DNA of 57,754 bases from Ferrimicrobium acidiphilum DSM 19497 (GCF_000949255.1 NZ_JXUW01000018.1:1-57754); one strand, 5' to 3'; counted from the stretch's first letter, positions 28,020-37,290 are shown. Notes: a model not told the origin generated them from the sequence alone. Translations and numbers: made by a program.

Positions 28020-28378
28020 CTCTCGTTCACCTTTCTACCCACCAGACCTCGCACGCGGCGAGCTGGATCACACTACCAGACAAAAATCACTCGCGAGTCA
28101 ACGACTCGCTACTCTCACGTGCCATAAACCTCGACTATCGAGGCAACAAACAAGTCGCCCCGCCCACTCGAATACGCGCCCTTCTTCACCGACTACAATC
28201 AGACGTCTGTCGTTACCCAACTCCGCAGAAAGCACACGCTCATAGACGAACCCAAGCGAGAAGATGGCGGCCAAAACAACCTATGCATCAGCACACCCTC
28301 CTCAACACATCACCAATCCAGCATTCGCCGAACATGGTCACGGCCTTACTTAACCTCGAGTTTCTCAGCACCCACTCC
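28020..28378. other. Long gap between infC and rpmI, no supported gene
   Basis: In most bacteria infC and rpmI are close. Here 359 bp separate them. Short plus-strand frames cross the region, but none has recognisable content. A leader for L35/L20 autoregulation or an internal promoter could be here, but I could not identify a known L20-leader fold by eye. Confidence 0.45.
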
Positions 28379-29164
28379 CTACAGGGAGGTGGACTCATTC
28401 GTGGTTATACCACCAACCTCTGGAGGCGAACTACCGTCTGCCGATGCATCCACATCACCTCTCGGTGTCGTGCCAACCGCCACCGTTGTAGCCTCAACGG
28501 CGTTGCTGGACGAGGTATCGTTATCTACAGTTCCATTACGTCCAGCTGCATTAGTTCCAGCTGCATTGTGCGCAGTTCCGTTTGGCGAGGCCGAGCGGCC
28601 TGGCGCGCCGTCCAGGGCACCAGCTTGCGCCTTTCCAGCAGGACGCTTCTCTGGCACGAGGACCATCAACATATTGCGTCCGTCTAGCTTTGGAAAAGTC
28701 TCAACCCGACCTACTTCTTTCACACCCTCAATAACCCGCTCAAGGATCTCCTGACCGAGCTCGGGGTGAAAGATCTCCCTCCCTCGGAACATGATGGTTA
28801 CCTTGACCTTATGTCCTTCGGCGAGAAACTTACCAACTTGGCGTGTCTTGGTGTCGAAATCCCCTACCCCGATCTTGGGACGATACTTCATCTCCTTGAT
28901 CTGTGTGGCTGACGCTTTCCGCTTTGATTCCTTGGTACGCTGTGCCTGATCGAACTTGAACTTTCCATAGTCCATAATCTTGGCAACCGGAGGTCGCGCC
29001 ATTGGCGCTACCTCTACGAGATCCATATCGAGGGCACGTGACATCGTCAGTGCCTCTTGAATTGGCTTAATGCCTAGTTGGTTTCCATCAGGTCCAACCA
29101 AGCGAACCTCACGGACACGGATCTGATCGTTAATGCGTGCATCGGGGTCTGGTGCTGAGGCGAT
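28379..29164 (-). CDS. infC: Translation initiation factor IF-3 with ATC start and long C-terminal extension
   Basis: IF-3 binds the 30S subunit and checks start-codon selection. The conserved N-terminus, DARINDQIRVREVRLVGPDG, precedes any ATG. The first suitable codon is ATC at 29164-29162, seven bases after GGAAGGAG, giving 261 residues. An AUU, AUC or AUA start is the known autoregulatory device of infC in many bacteria. The N-domain, linker (KFKFDQAQRTKESKRK) and C-domain (VKVTIMFRGREIFHPELG) are all present and end near LVPEKR at about residue 174. The remaining 87 residues are a low-complexity Ala/Gly/Asn/Thr/Ser-rich tail. The stop at 28379 is clear. Confidence 0.93.
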   Translation of the reverse strand: MASAPDPDARINDQIRVREVRLVGPDGNQLGIKPIQEALTMSRALDMDLVEVAPMARPPVAKIMDYGKFKFDQAQRTKESKRKASATQIKEMKYRPKIGVGDFDTKTRQVGKFLAEGHKVKVTIMFRGREIFHPELGQEILERVIEGVKEVGRVETFPKLDGRNMLMVLVPEKRPAGKAQAGALDGAPGRSASPNGTAHNAAGTNAAGRNGTVDNDTSSSNAVEATTVAVGTTPRGDVDASADGSSPPEVGGITTNESTSL

Positions 29165-29354
29165 AGAGCTACTCCTTCCAATCTGTGAATTCCACGACAG
29201 GCAGCGTTACTCTATCCGAACCCAGCTGCTCTTGCCCGAGTCAGTAGGGGGGAGACAGAACTCCGCTTAGCCTTCTAGAATCACTCTAGCAGTCCGATAG
29301 CTGCTTTCCTACCCAACCAACTCCTGCTCAGACGAAAGGATGGTATATCTCTCC

Positions 29355-29684
29355 ATGCCAGCAGAGGACGAAAAGATCTTACAGCTCCAACAAGAACTAC
29401 TCAATGCTGATCCAGCGACCATCGTTGCCAACCACGCCTACGGCCTCTTTGAACTAGCCGGCCTGTATCTGGGCGCAACACCGCCTCGACTCAACGACGC
29501 AAGCCTTGCTATTGATGCTTTTGCTGGGATGCTAAGCGCCATCGAAGATCGTCTCGGTGATGTCGGCGAACCACTTCAAGATGGTCTTCGACAGCTGCAG
29601 GCCGCCTTTATTCAGGTCGCCAAACTCGATCATGAACCGAACCGAACACCCCCGATGACGCCAAACTCCAGCGCCTCTGATTGA
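29355..29684 (+). CDS. DUF1844 domain protein
   Basis: This 109-residue protein is divergent from infC. The pattern ILQLQQELL, then VANHAYGLFELAGLYLG, LAIDAFAGMLSAIEDRLG and LQAAFIQVAKL is typical of DUF1844 proteins, small acidic helical proteins often encoded next to infC in actinobacteria. The function is unknown. I chose the ATG at 29355 (MPAEDE) because AAAGGATGG lies about 6-14 bases upstream; an ATG at 29340 is also possible. The tail is Pro/Thr-rich. A strong terminator follows at 29745. Confidence 0.8.
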   Translation: MPAEDEKILQLQQELLNADPATIVANHAYGLFELAGLYLGATPPRLNDASLAIDAFAGMLSAIEDRLGDVGEPLQDGLRQLQAAFIQVAKLDHEPNRTPPMTPNSSASD

Positions 29685-29744
29685 TAGTCTTCGCTTCAGC
29701 TGCCATCATCGACTCGACTCAAGCAATAGCGACTCAACAAAGCA

Positions 29745-29783
29745 GGCGGGTGACTGCCCCATCTATGGTCACCGCCTTCTTTA
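29745..29783 (+). terminator. Rho-independent terminator after the DUF1844 gene
   Basis: GGCGGGTGAC (29745-29754) pairs with GGTCACCGCC (29767-29776) in a stem with one mismatch, loop TGCCCCATCTAT, followed by TTCTTTATTT. It is on the plus strand, 60 bases after the DUF1844 stop. Confidence 0.75.
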
Positions 29784-30039
29784 TTTACAGCAAATATCGC
29801 GATTGTTCAGCCACTTTGGCAGCTGAGATCAGACGTCTGTGATGCCGGGGACATCCAGGATCCGGGCATTCATGACTAGCTACTCTGTCAGCAGCTCAAC
29901 CTGGCATCGCCAAACACAGCTACAGTTGAGAGTGGGCACACACCATCGATCACACCCTTATCTTGACCATGTGATCTTGACCAGGCTTGTCGGTCAACTC
30001 CGTGTCCAGTCATCCTCGAGAACCGGGTGACTCAGCTGA
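29784..30039. other. Gap between convergent DUF1844 and cold-shock-like genes
   Basis: The two genes are convergent and each ends into this stretch. I see no gene. The plus-strand terminator lies just before it. Confidence 0.5.
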
Positions 30040-30360
30040 TTACCCGAGCTTATGGAGGGCCGCCACCTCAAGCTCACCGCCAAAGGATGGCTTCAGGCGG
30101 ACGGTCACTCGCCTGCCCACCCCAATCGATCGGGAACCATCATCTATGGTGATGCAGTGAAACCGCAGTTCACACACCGGCTTGCAATCGAGTCTCACCA
30201 AACCAAGGCCAACGTGTGGGTCAAAGCTAGTCACCTCACCTTCAAACACCTGATTCTGGTCGAAGAGCGCGGTCGATAGCGACTCACGCGGTCGGCCATC
30301 AGCTCCAGAGACTACCGTTTGGCTCGCCCCGCGACCCCTCATTCGTTCCAGCCAGGTCAC
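30040..30360 (-). CDS. Cold-shock-domain-like small protein, last gene of the rib-hisG operon
   Basis: This 106-residue protein has a 35-residue polar lead followed by a beta-barrel-like domain: FEGEVTSFDPHVGLGLVRL, ELRFHCITIDDGSRSIGVGR and GGELEVAALHKL. This agrees with actinobacterial cold-shock-like proteins, which keep the spacing of the fold and the FHCT-IxDGSR segment rather than the classic KGFGFI ribonucleoprotein motifs. RNA or DNA binding is likely but unproven. The GTG start follows the hisG stop directly (TAG-GTG), so it is co-translated with hisG. Confidence 0.7.
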   Translation of the reverse strand: MTWLERMRGRGASQTVVSGADGRPRESLSTALFDQNQVFEGEVTSFDPHVGLGLVRLDCKPVCELRFHCITIDDGSRSIGVGRRVTVRLKPSFGGELEVAALHKLG

Positions 30361-31236
30361 CTAAGGCACTACCTTCGAGAGTGGAAGCTCAAGGATATCA
30401 GTGGCTCCTCGATCCTTTAACATTGGGATCAAGAGGTTGATCGTGGAGCGAGGCACAACCGCCTCTACCGCGAAGCCACTCTCCTGATAGAGCTGCGACA
30501 CCGTCGGCGCCTTCATCGCTGGCAGCGCCTCGATGATCTCGCTCAGATGCTCGGATGGAACGTTGAGCTTCACCAGCACCCGGTCCCGTGCCGAGAGCGC
30601 TCCCAGCAAGAGGGTCTGGAGTTGCTCCATGGCGTGACGCTTCTCTGGATCCGCCGCACTCGTTGGATTTGCGATCAGCTCGGTGTATGAGACCAATACC
30701 GTCTCGATGATCCTGAGCCCAGCGGCCCTAAGAGCCCTACCCGTCTCGGTTATCTCGACGACGGCGTCAGCGATCTCTGGAATTTTAGCCTCTGTAGCCC
30801 CATAGGACAAGAGAATCACAGGCTCGATGCCGTGTTCACGAAAGAAGCGACGAGCGAGTTCCGGGTACTCGGTCGCCACCCTAACACCATCATGGAGATC
30901 AGCAACCGAATGTACCTCGCTATCTGCACCGACAGCTAGCACGACCCGAATCGGACGAGAGGTCGCCTTCGAGTAGCGGAGCTCTCCGAGGGAGACCACC
31001 TCGGCTTGGGTTTCGTTGATCCAGTCGCGACCGGTGATACCGAGATCAAACAGCCCCTCTGCAACATAGGTAGCGATCTCTTGCGGGCGAAGAACCCGCA
31101 CCTCGCGCACCCGAGGATCATCAATACTGGCCCGGTAGTCGACTTCACTGCTACGTTCTATCGGCAGATCTGCCTCAGCGAATAGGGCGAAGGTCGCCTT
31201 TTCAAGACTCCCCTTGGGGACTACGATCCTCAGCAC
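30361..31236 (-). CDS. hisG: ATP phosphoribosyltransferase (long form)
   Basis: This 291-residue protein catalyses the first step of histidine synthesis, joining ATP and PRPP. It starts MLRIVVPKGSLEKATFALF, has GLFDLGITGRDWI (about 62-74) and the periplasmic-binding-like fold. The PRPP-binding site is near EITETGRALRAAGLRIIE (about 161-178). Its C-terminal ACT-like regulatory domain (about 215-290, with VKLNVPSEHLSEIIEALP) marks the long form, which is normally inhibited by histidine and does not need HisZ. It lies six bases after ribH, so histidine and riboflavin genes share a transcript. No hisE is adjacent. Confidence 0.95.
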   Translation of the reverse strand: MLRIVVPKGSLEKATFALFAEADLPIERSSEVDYRASIDDPRVREVRVLRPQEIATYVAEGLFDLGITGRDWINETQAEVVSLGELRYSKATSRPIRVVLAVGADSEVHSVADLHDGVRVATEYPELARRFFREHGIEPVILLSYGATEAKIPEIADAVVEITETGRALRAAGLRIIETVLVSYTELIANPTSAADPEKRHAMEQLQTLLLGALSARDRVLVKLNVPSEHLSEIIEALPAMKAPTVSQLYQESGFAVEAVVPRSTINLLIPMLKDRGATDILELPLSKVVP

Positions 31237-31242
31237 TGCTCG

Positions 31243-31761
31243 CTACTCCTTCACCATTCGCCGATAGAGATCAACGAGTCGAACCAACGAGAGCGCAGCA
31301 TCAAATCCCTTGTTCCCATCCTTGCCACCAGCACGGTTGAGGCCCTGTTCGATATTCTCAACCGTCAGCACCCCATTGACGATCGGGATCTCCGATGTTG
31401 CAGCAAGGGTCATAAGCTGACTCGCACTCTGATTTACAACAACGTCATAGTGGCTAGTCTCGCCACGGACCACTGCGCCGAGGGCGACCACTCCAGTCAC
31501 CGAGCGGCTGACTAACAGTTGATGGATGGCACCGGCGATCTCAAGGGCACCTGGAACCCACACTACGGTCAATGCAGAGTCGCTAACCCCAACGGTGTGA
31601 AACCCAGCCCGAGCGCCAGCGAGCAATGGATCGACTATCACCTGGTTGAACTCTGACGCGACGATAGCAAAGCGATCGCCTGGAAAGGCATGGAGCTGGC
31701 CGGTCAACTCTTCATAGCCTGACCGGTCCCCTTGTCCATGGACCTCTTCATATCCTGCCAT
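31243..31761 (-). CDS. ribH: 6,7-dimethyl-8-ribityllumazine synthase
   Basis: This 172-residue protein condenses the RibB and RibD products to lumazine, the riboflavin precursor. Visible motifs are RFAIVASEFNQVIVDPLLAG (substrate pocket), VPGALEIAGAIHQL, VVALGAVVRGETSHYDVV with the catalytic His, and IPIVNGVLTVENIEQ. The N-terminal 28 residues, including MAGYEEVHGQGDRSGYEE, exceed the usual length and contain a repeated GYEE, so a start further in is possible. It follows ribBA by 96 bases. Confidence 0.95.
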   Translation of the reverse strand: MAGYEEVHGQGDRSGYEELTGQLHAFPGDRFAIVASEFNQVIVDPLLAGARAGFHTVGVSDSALTVVWVPGALEIAGAIHQLLVSRSVTGVVALGAVVRGETSHYDVVVNQSASQLMTLAATSEIPIVNGVLTVENIEQGLNRAGGKDGNKGFDAALSLVRLVDLYRRMVKE

Positions 31762-31857
31762 ATAAACCTCCTATAAAACCTTCTGCTTTGCGCGCTTGTC
31801 AGGCTTTGGACTGCGCCGACCAGCATGCGCCGCTCATGCTCGACTCAACTTCGGTAG

Positions 31858-33081
31858 CTATCCAAGATCCAGAAGATGGCCCATCTTGGCCGCCTTGGTC
31901 TGGAGGTACTTCGCATTCTCTGCTTGGGGTTCGATGATGAGTGGCACCCGCTCGCTGATCTCAAGCCCAAAACCTGAGAGTCCACCATACTTGGTCGGGT
32001 TGTTCGTCAACAGACGCATCTTGCTAACACCCAGGTCTACTAGGATCTGCGATCCAATGCCGTAATCTCGCGAGTCCACCGGCAGACCAAGCGCCTCGTT
32101 AGCCTCGACGGTGTCAAGACCCTGTTCTTGAAGTTGATAGGCTCGCAACTTATGTGCTAAGCCGATGCCCCTTCCCTCATGCCCACGTAGGTAGACTATA
32201 ACTCCCCTACCCTCTTCGGCGATAATCTCCATCGATCGATGCAGTTGGGGACCGCAATCGCAGCGAAGCGACCCAAAGGCGTCGCCAGTAAGGCACTCCG
32301 AGTGCACACGAACGAGGACCGGATCGCCAGTGCTGATATCACCCATCACCAGCGCAACGTGCTGTTCGCCATCTAGGATCGACTGATAGGCGATGCCGGT
32401 GAACTCTCCATAACCGGTTGGAATACGAGCGGTGGCACCGTCAACCCGCTTAACTAAGGTGTCGTTGGCGGCACGATAACGGATGAGATCCGCGATAGAG
32501 ACAAGTACGAGTCCATACTTCTCGGCAAACTTGGTTAGTTCGTCGAGTCGTGCCATGTTCTGCTTGTCCTCGGTAACCACCTCACATATGACCCCAGCAG
32601 GGGTTATCCCGGCAAGCCGAGCAAGATCGACCGCCGCCTCCGTATGGCCACCTCTCCTGAGTACCCCTCCGTCGCGTGCACGCAGCGGGAAGACGTGGCC
32701 GGGCCGAGTCAGATCAGATGGCTTCGTCGAAGGATCGACGAGCGCTCTAATAGTGCTGGCCCGGTCATGGGCAGAGATTCCGGTAGAGACTAAGCGTTTG
32801 GCGTCGACCGATACCGTAAAGGCGGTCAGGTGGGACTCGGTATTGTTCTCTACCATCAATGGAATGTCGAGTTCATCGAGGCGTTCGCCGGTTAGAGGGA
32901 CGCAGATTAACCCAGAGGTATGAGCGATATAGAACGAGATCTTCTCGGCATCGACGAACTCAGCCCCCATGATCAGGTCTCCCTCGTTCTCACGATTCTC
33001 GTCGTCGACGACTAGGACGATCTCGCCACGGCCGATCGCATCGATCGCCTCTTCTATAGATCTAAAACTCATGAACGCCAC
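31858..33081 (-). CDS. ribBA: Bifunctional DHBP synthase / GTP cyclohydrolase II
   Basis: This 407-residue protein supplies both branches of riboflavin synthesis. The N-terminal RibB half (about 1-205) has [18 protein letters not shown] and [19 protein letters not shown]. The C-terminal RibA half (about 210-407) has [20 protein letters not shown], with the three zinc-binding Cys, and [12 protein letters not shown] with the catalytic residues. Its start overlaps the end of the riboflavin synthase gene by 13 bases. Confidence 0.97.
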   Translation of the reverse strand: MAFMSFRSIEEAIDAIGRGEIVLVVDDENRENEGDLIMGAEFVDAEKISFYIAHTSGLICVPLTGERLDELDIPLMVENNTESHLTAFTVSVDAKRLVSTGISAHDRASTIRALVDPSTKPSDLTRPGHVFPLRARDGGVLRRGGHTEAAVDLARLAGITPAGVICEVVTEDKQNMARLDELTKFAEKYGLVLVSIADLIRYRAANDTLVKRVDGATARIPTGYGEFTGIAYQSILDGEQHVALVMGDISTGDPVLVRVHSECLTGDAFGSLRCDCGPQLHRSMEIIAEEGRGVIVYLRGHEGRGIGLAHKLRAYQLQEQGLDTVEANEALGLPVDSRDYGIGSQILVDLGVSKMRLLTNNPTKYGGLSGFGLEISERVPLIIEPQAENAKYLQTKAAKMGHLLDLG

Positions 33082-33656
33082 GCCTCTCGCTGCTCGAGCG
33101 AACGTTGGCGCACGAGGTACTTTCCAATAATGTCAAACTCTATGTTCAAGGGTGCGCCGACCTCGAGTTCACCCAGGTTCGTGCGGCGCAACGTCTCTGG
33201 AATTAATGCCACGCTGGCGGCTCCCTCACCAACGGCGGTCACGGTGAGACTGACGCCATTTAGGACGATGCCCCCCTTCTCCACCACTAACTCATCAAAG
33301 CGGGGGTCAAAGGAGACTGCCAGGCTCGGGGCTAGATGCGTAACCCGTCCCACGCAATCGACATGTCCTTGGACGATGCCGCCATCTAGCAGGGTAGCGG
33401 CGGTGACGCTCTGTTCAACATTCACCCGTGCTCCAGGCTCAAGGCTCGAAAACGTGCTCCGATGCAGCGTCTCCTCAACTATCTCAACACCAAAACTGTT
33501 CGCCGTCGCCTCTATGACCGTCAGACAGACGCCGTTACATGAGATCGAGGAGCCCAGCTCGATGGTTGGCCGCCACTGACCAAGCACGAAACGATGTATG
33601 CCGTCGTCACCCTGCCCGTCATAACCGACGGTTGTAGCCACAATCCCTGAGAACAT
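33069..33656 (-). CDS. ribE: Riboflavin synthase alpha chain
   Basis: This 195-residue protein dismutates two lumazines to riboflavin. It starts [14 protein letters not shown] and consists of two similar beta-barrels: the first with [16 protein letters not shown] and the second with [37 protein letters not shown] at the domain boundary, with GHVDCVG, is conserved. It ends ...[13 protein letters not shown] with a short tail. It lies 101 bases after ribD and overlaps ribBA. Confidence 0.96.
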   Translation of the reverse strand: MFSGIVATTVGYDGQGDDGIHRFVLGQWRPTIELGSSISCNGVCLTVIEATANSFGVEIVEETLHRSTFSSLEPGARVNVEQSVTAATLLDGGIVQGHVDCVGRVTHLAPSLAVSFDPRFDELVVEKGGIVLNGVSLTVTAVGEGAASVALIPETLRRTNLGELEVGAPLNIEFDIIGKYLVRQRSLEQREAWRS

Positions 33657-33757
33657 CGCTCTCGTCCCTTCGCATCTCTCCTGCTGATACCAGCCTAGTT
33701 TGGCTCAGAGCGCGACATTGTCTCTGGGTCCTTCGGAGGAGATGGTTGTCCCAACGC

Positions 33758-34813
33758 TCACCACTCAGAGACCGCCTCGGGAGCATGATCCAACTCGGTC
33801 GCGAACAGAGAGGCCAAGGTTGTAGCTTTGTTACTCCAGAGGCGAAGTTCGATATCGGTGCCAACCTTCTGTGCCTCGATGAGATTCAACCGCAGCGGAT
33901 CGACGAGGAGCCTGCCAGCGGGCAGCCTAAAGGCAGCCTTGGCCCCGTCGTCACCAAATACCATAGGGGCGAGATAGACAAAGAGCTCGTCAACGAGATC
34001 AGAGTCGACAAAGGAGGTGAGCAACGTCGGCCCACCCTCGATGAGAACTCCAAGGACTCCAGCTCCCCCCATGCGATCAAGAAACGCTTGCGGAGATTCG
34101 GAGGTCACCTGAACCCCTGGCGTGCAATAGGAGAGCTCGCGATGGGCAAAGACCCAACGCTGTGGCTGTAGTGTCGCCATGACGCCTCCCGGGCGAGCCG
34201 TCAATAGTGGGTGGTCGGCCTCCATGGTCTTTGATCCGACCACAATCGCTTGTGATTGTGCTCGAAGCAGATGACCTCGATCCCTGGCCTCTGTCGAGGT
34301 GATCCACTGCGAGCCTCCCTGGCTGTCGGCCACCTTGGCGTCGAGAGTCATAGCCACCTTGGCTCTCACCCACGGTCGACCGGTACGTCGCTGAGTAAGG
34401 TAGGCGATGAGTTCTTGAACGGTGCGGTCGGACTCCATACCAACCTCAACCTGCACACCGGCATCCTTCAATGCGGCGAAGCCACGCCCACCGACCCGTG
34501 GATCAGGATCAAGTATCGAGGCCACCACTCTGGTCACTCCCGCCGCCACGATCGCATCGACACACGGCGGTGTCCGTCCGTGATGGGCACATGGCTCCAA
34601 GGTCACAAACATAGTCGCGCCTCTGGCTAGATCGCCGGCGGCTCGAAGGGCGACGACCTCAGCATGAGGGCCACCAAGCGGCTGAGTACACCCCTCTCCA
34701 ACCACTACGCCATCAGCGACGATCACGGCACCCACCCACGGGTTTGGCGGTGCACTCTGGCGTGCATGACGACTGAGGGCAAGAGCTCGCCCCATCAACT
34801 CCTGATCGGTCAT
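33758..34813 (-). CDS. ribD: Bifunctional riboflavin deaminase/reductase
   Basis: This 351-residue protein deaminates and reduces the GTP-derived pyrimidine. The deaminase half (about 1-145) has the zinc site: GGPHAEVVAL with His and catalytic Glu, and LEPCAHHGRTPPCVDAI with two Cys. The reductase half (about 146-351) has VRAKVAMTLDAKVAD, SQWITSTEARDRGH and GVLIEGGPTLLTSF. The start overlaps the mogA end by four bases. Together with ribE, ribBA and ribH it completes the riboflavin path from GTP and ribulose-5-P. Confidence 0.96.
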   Translation of the reverse strand: MTDQELMGRALALSRHARQSAPPNPWVGAVIVADGVVVGEGCTQPLGGPHAEVVALRAAGDLARGATMFVTLEPCAHHGRTPPCVDAIVAAGVTRVVASILDPDPRVGGRGFAALKDAGVQVEVGMESDRTVQELIAYLTQRRTGRPWVRAKVAMTLDAKVADSQGGSQWITSTEARDRGHLLRAQSQAIVVGSKTMEADHPLLTARPGGVMATLQPQRWVFAHRELSYCTPGVQVTSESPQAFLDRMGGAGVLGVLIEGGPTLLTSFVDSDLVDELFVYLAPMVFGDDGAKAAFRLPAGRLLVDPLRLNLIEAQKVGTDIELRLWSNKATTLASLFATELDHAPEAVSEW

Positions 34814-35292
34814 CGACTTGAGGCAGGATGCTCTGTGTCACCGCCAGCGAGGAGTCCAAGCGCATGCTCAAGCAGAGGAACAACGGCATCGAGTGATTCG
34901 ATAGCTCCGCGAGGTGAACCTGGAAGGTTTAGCACCAGGCAGCTGCCTATCGTACCCGCAACGCCACGTGAGAGCCCACCTAGAGGGCTCGCTGCACGCA
35001 TCTGTTCTCCAAGTCCTGGAGCGAGGCGATCGAGTACCGCTCTCGTACCCTCTGGAGTCAGATCACGTGGACCAAACCCAGTTCCTCCTGTGGTGACCAC
35101 CAGACCGACGAAGTCGGTGGTGACGTTCCGAAGGGTAGATGCGACATTCTCTGCTCCATCGGCGACCACAACCCGACCTGCGATCTCGTAGCCAAGCCCA
35201 CTAAGGCGGTCGACAAGTGCTTGACCTGAACGATCCTCACGCGTCCCGGCTACTACACCATCTGAAACCGTCACTACCTTCGCCGCTAGCAT
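34810..35292 (-). CDS. MogA/MoaB family molybdenum cofactor biosynthesis protein
   Basis: This protein of about 160 residues starts MLAAKVVTVSDGVVAG, followed by REDRSGQALVDRLSGLGYE, VVTTGGTGFGPRDLTPEGTR and LNLPGSPRGAIESL, the conserved blocks of the MoCF-binding fold. Members adenylylate molybdopterin before Mo insertion. I chose the start at 35292 because GGAGG lies 10 bases upstream; a longer frame reaches 35331. It is the first gene of the riboflavin operon here, an unusual partner. Molybdoenzymes are not seen in the window. Confidence 0.88.
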   Translation of the reverse strand: MLAAKVVTVSDGVVAGTREDRSGQALVDRLSGLGYEIAGRVVVADGAENVASTLRNVTTDFVGLVVTTGGTGFGPRDLTPEGTRAVLDRLAPGLGEQMRAASPLGGLSRGVAGTIGSCLVLNLPGSPRGAIESLDAVVPLLEHALGLLAGGDTEHPASSR

Positions 35293-35870
35293 CGCCCGGA
35301 TCCTCCAGTTCTTTTCCGTCCCAGCTCGCAAACTTGCGCTGGTAAACCAGCATCCGCTGCACCCATCTCTCAGCGTTACCAGCTCTGCCGCCTGCGACAG
35401 AGGGTGACCGATTATCAGCGGTTAATCGTTGACTCTAAGCATAGGGTACGCAGGTGGCATCCTCCCCGCCGTTAGCGACTCGGCTAACCCCGTAATCTTG
35501 TTCAGGCCTGCCACATCCACTTGAGTTGCAAGCCGCCTGGATCTCACTCCAGCTGCAGTTGCGGGGTTACAGTTGCAGAGTGAGTTGGAAACTGACTACT
35601 CCAACCAACTACCGGTCAGCTGCGCCAGCAACCGGCCGTCCACCTACAGGTGGGAAAACCCGTCGGCTATAGCGGCGAGCGTCTAGCCCTAGCTGGACGG
35701 ATCTCAGCCGTCAGATCCACAGATTTGACGGCTTCAATACCCTACTCAGCTGGTCTTGGATCAGAGGATTTGCTGCTGCTTTCCAACTCCACTAGTCACC
35801 GAGCGCACACCGTACGGCCGGCATCCTGGTAGCTCCGGCATCCTGGTAGCTCCGGCATCGGAGCTGTCCT
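35293..35870. other. Intergenic region between fmt and mogA
   Basis: This 580-bp stretch should contain the promoter of the mogA-rib operon. I searched the minus strand for an FMN riboswitch (the AGGGU-type and GCCC boxes) and did not find one. AGCCGTCA (35706-35713) pairs with TGACGGCT (35726-35733) as an 8-bp hairpin without a T-run. No gene is supported. Confidence 0.5.
35820..35859. repeat. 17-bp tandem repeat downstream of fmt
   Basis: GGCATCCTGGTAGCTCC occurs at 35820-35836 and again at 35837-35853, followed by a third partial unit GGCATC. It lies just beyond the 3' end of fmt (35871). With the following GGAGCT it could form small hairpins. No function is evident. Confidence 0.7.
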
Positions 35871-36743
35871 CTACCCAGGGGAGGTGCCGATCGCCGTCAC
35901 CCGGGAACCGCGAAGAAAGTCAGCAAAGCTCATAGTGGAACGACCCTCGGGTCGCACGAGCTCAGGCACCAACATCCCCCTAGCGGTCTGGATCTTACCG
36001 TCCACGATAGAGCCAAGAGGGAAGCTTGAATCGGCCTCGTCGACATGAGCGCGAAGCAAGCGAACTCTCTTCGAGTCACAGTAGAAGTATGCGCGTCCAA
36101 GCAGATGACGTCGATAGCCCTGCAACGCGGACTCATAGCTCCTGATGATCAGATCAGCGTCGACGATCTTTGGAGCATAGGTTGGAGTACCTACTTGAGG
36201 ATGAGCGGCGGTTGTGATCCAGTCGTCATCACGAGCTAGCCAATCGCGCATGAGCGCACAACCAGCGGTCGTGAGTCGCTCATAGGCCGTGCTCAGGTCG
36301 AAGTCCTCGATTGCGACCGGAACGCTCTCATAGATCGGGCCAGCATCCATCTCTGCAACGAGGCGCATCAGCGTCACTCCGGCCGCCACACCACCAGCGA
36401 GTACCGAGCGCTCGACCGGGGCAGCCCCTCGGAATGAGGGAAGCAGTGAGTAATGGACATTCAAAAAGGGGTGAGTATTCACAAGCTGATCAGGGAGTAT
36501 CCGACCATAGGAGACGACAATCCCTAGCTCGAAATCGAGCAAATCAAGATCGGCGAGCGCCGTCAATACCTTCAGTCCTCGGCGTTCACCTAGCGCTGCT
36601 ACCGCCGTCGGCTCGACCCTCCCGTTACGAGATCGACGTTTCGGTCGCTTGGTGACGACTGCTGTCACCTCAAAACCAGCATCGAGGAGAGTCTCGAGAT
36701 AGGCGACCGACACCGCACCGGTGCCGAAAAAGGCGATGCGCAC
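35871..36743 (-). CDS. fmt: Methionyl-tRNA formyltransferase
   Basis: This 290-residue protein formylates the initiator Met-tRNA. The N-terminal Rossmann domain starts MRIAFFGTGAVSVAYLETLL. The catalytic Asn and His lie in LNVHYSLLPSFRGAAPVERS (about 93-112), and the conserved Asp in LVAEMDAGPIYE (about 130-141). The C-terminal OB-like domain (about 205-290) is shorter than usual. It starts three bases from the def end, the normal def-fmt pairing of initiation-specific Met processing. Confidence 0.94.
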   Translation of the reverse strand: MRIAFFGTGAVSVAYLETLLDAGFEVTAVVTKRPKRRSRNGRVEPTAVAALGERRGLKVLTALADLDLLDFELGIVVSYGRILPDQLVNTHPFLNVHYSLLPSFRGAAPVERSVLAGGVAAGVTLMRLVAEMDAGPIYESVPVAIEDFDLSTAYERLTTAGCALMRDWLARDDDWITTAAHPQVGTPTYAPKIVDADLIIRSYESALQGYRRHLLGRAYFYCDSKRVRLLRAHVDEADSSFPLGSIVDGKIQTARGMLVPELVRPEGRSTMSFADFLRGSRVTAIGTSPG

Positions 36744-36745
36744 GG

Positions 36746-37237
36746 CTATGAGTCGATCAACTTCTCTCGCATGCTACGCCTAAAGACCCTACGCTCCTCG
36801 TCAGTCAGCCGCTCTATCAGGAGTCTTCCCTCCAGATGATCGAACTCGTGTTGGAGAACCCTCCCCAACAACTCCTCACCCTCGACCTGTTGGGGCTTGC
36901 CATCGCGATTGAGACCGCGCATCACCACGTGTCCTGGCCGACGGATCTCCCACCAGTAACTAGGAACTGAAAGGCACCCCTCTTCATACACCCACTCGCC
37001 ATCGGCGACGACGAGCTCTGGGTTGATGAAAACCTCGGGTCCATCACCAGCGTCATAGACGAAAATGCGCTTTGGTACTCCAACCTGCGGACCGGCAAGG
37101 CCAACGCCAGGGGCGTCGTACATGGTCTCAAACATATCGTCTATCAGCCTCTGTAAGGCTGCATCAAAAGTTTCAATCTCGGTCGATCGGTTTGCGAGAA
37201 CCTGATCGCCGATAGTTCGGATAGCGAGGATTGCCAC
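36746..37237 (-). CDS. def: Peptide deformylase
   Basis: This protein of 163 residues removes the formyl group from new proteins. All three motifs are present: GVGLAGPQVG (motif 1), EEGCLSVP (motif 2, metal-binding Cys) and HEFDHLEG (motif 3, two metal-binding His and the catalytic Glu). I chose a GTG at 37237 (VAILAIRTIGD) because the frame upstream codes for unrelated residues and would overlap the divergent speB. The downstream gene is fmt. Confidence 0.95.
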   Translation of the reverse strand: MAILAIRTIGDQVLANRSTEIETFDAALQRLIDDMFETMYDAPGVGLAGPQVGVPKRIFVYDAGDGPEVFINPELVVADGEWVYEEGCLSVPSYWWEIRRPGHVVMRGLNRDGKPQQVEGEELLGRVLQHEFDHLEGRLLIERLTDEERRVFRRSMREKLIDS

Positions 37238-37290
37238 GGGTTCTAGGCTAGTAGAACGCGAAGTCGATCGCCAACACAAAGGAGCCATGA

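Noticed and set aside
28020-28378. Possible L20-leader between infC and rpmI
   Set aside because: The gap is long, but I could not draw a convincing pseudoknot or twin-stem structure.
35293-35870. Possible FMN riboswitch ahead of the mogA-rib operon
   Set aside because: The conserved core boxes of the FMN aptamer could not be found on the minus strand.
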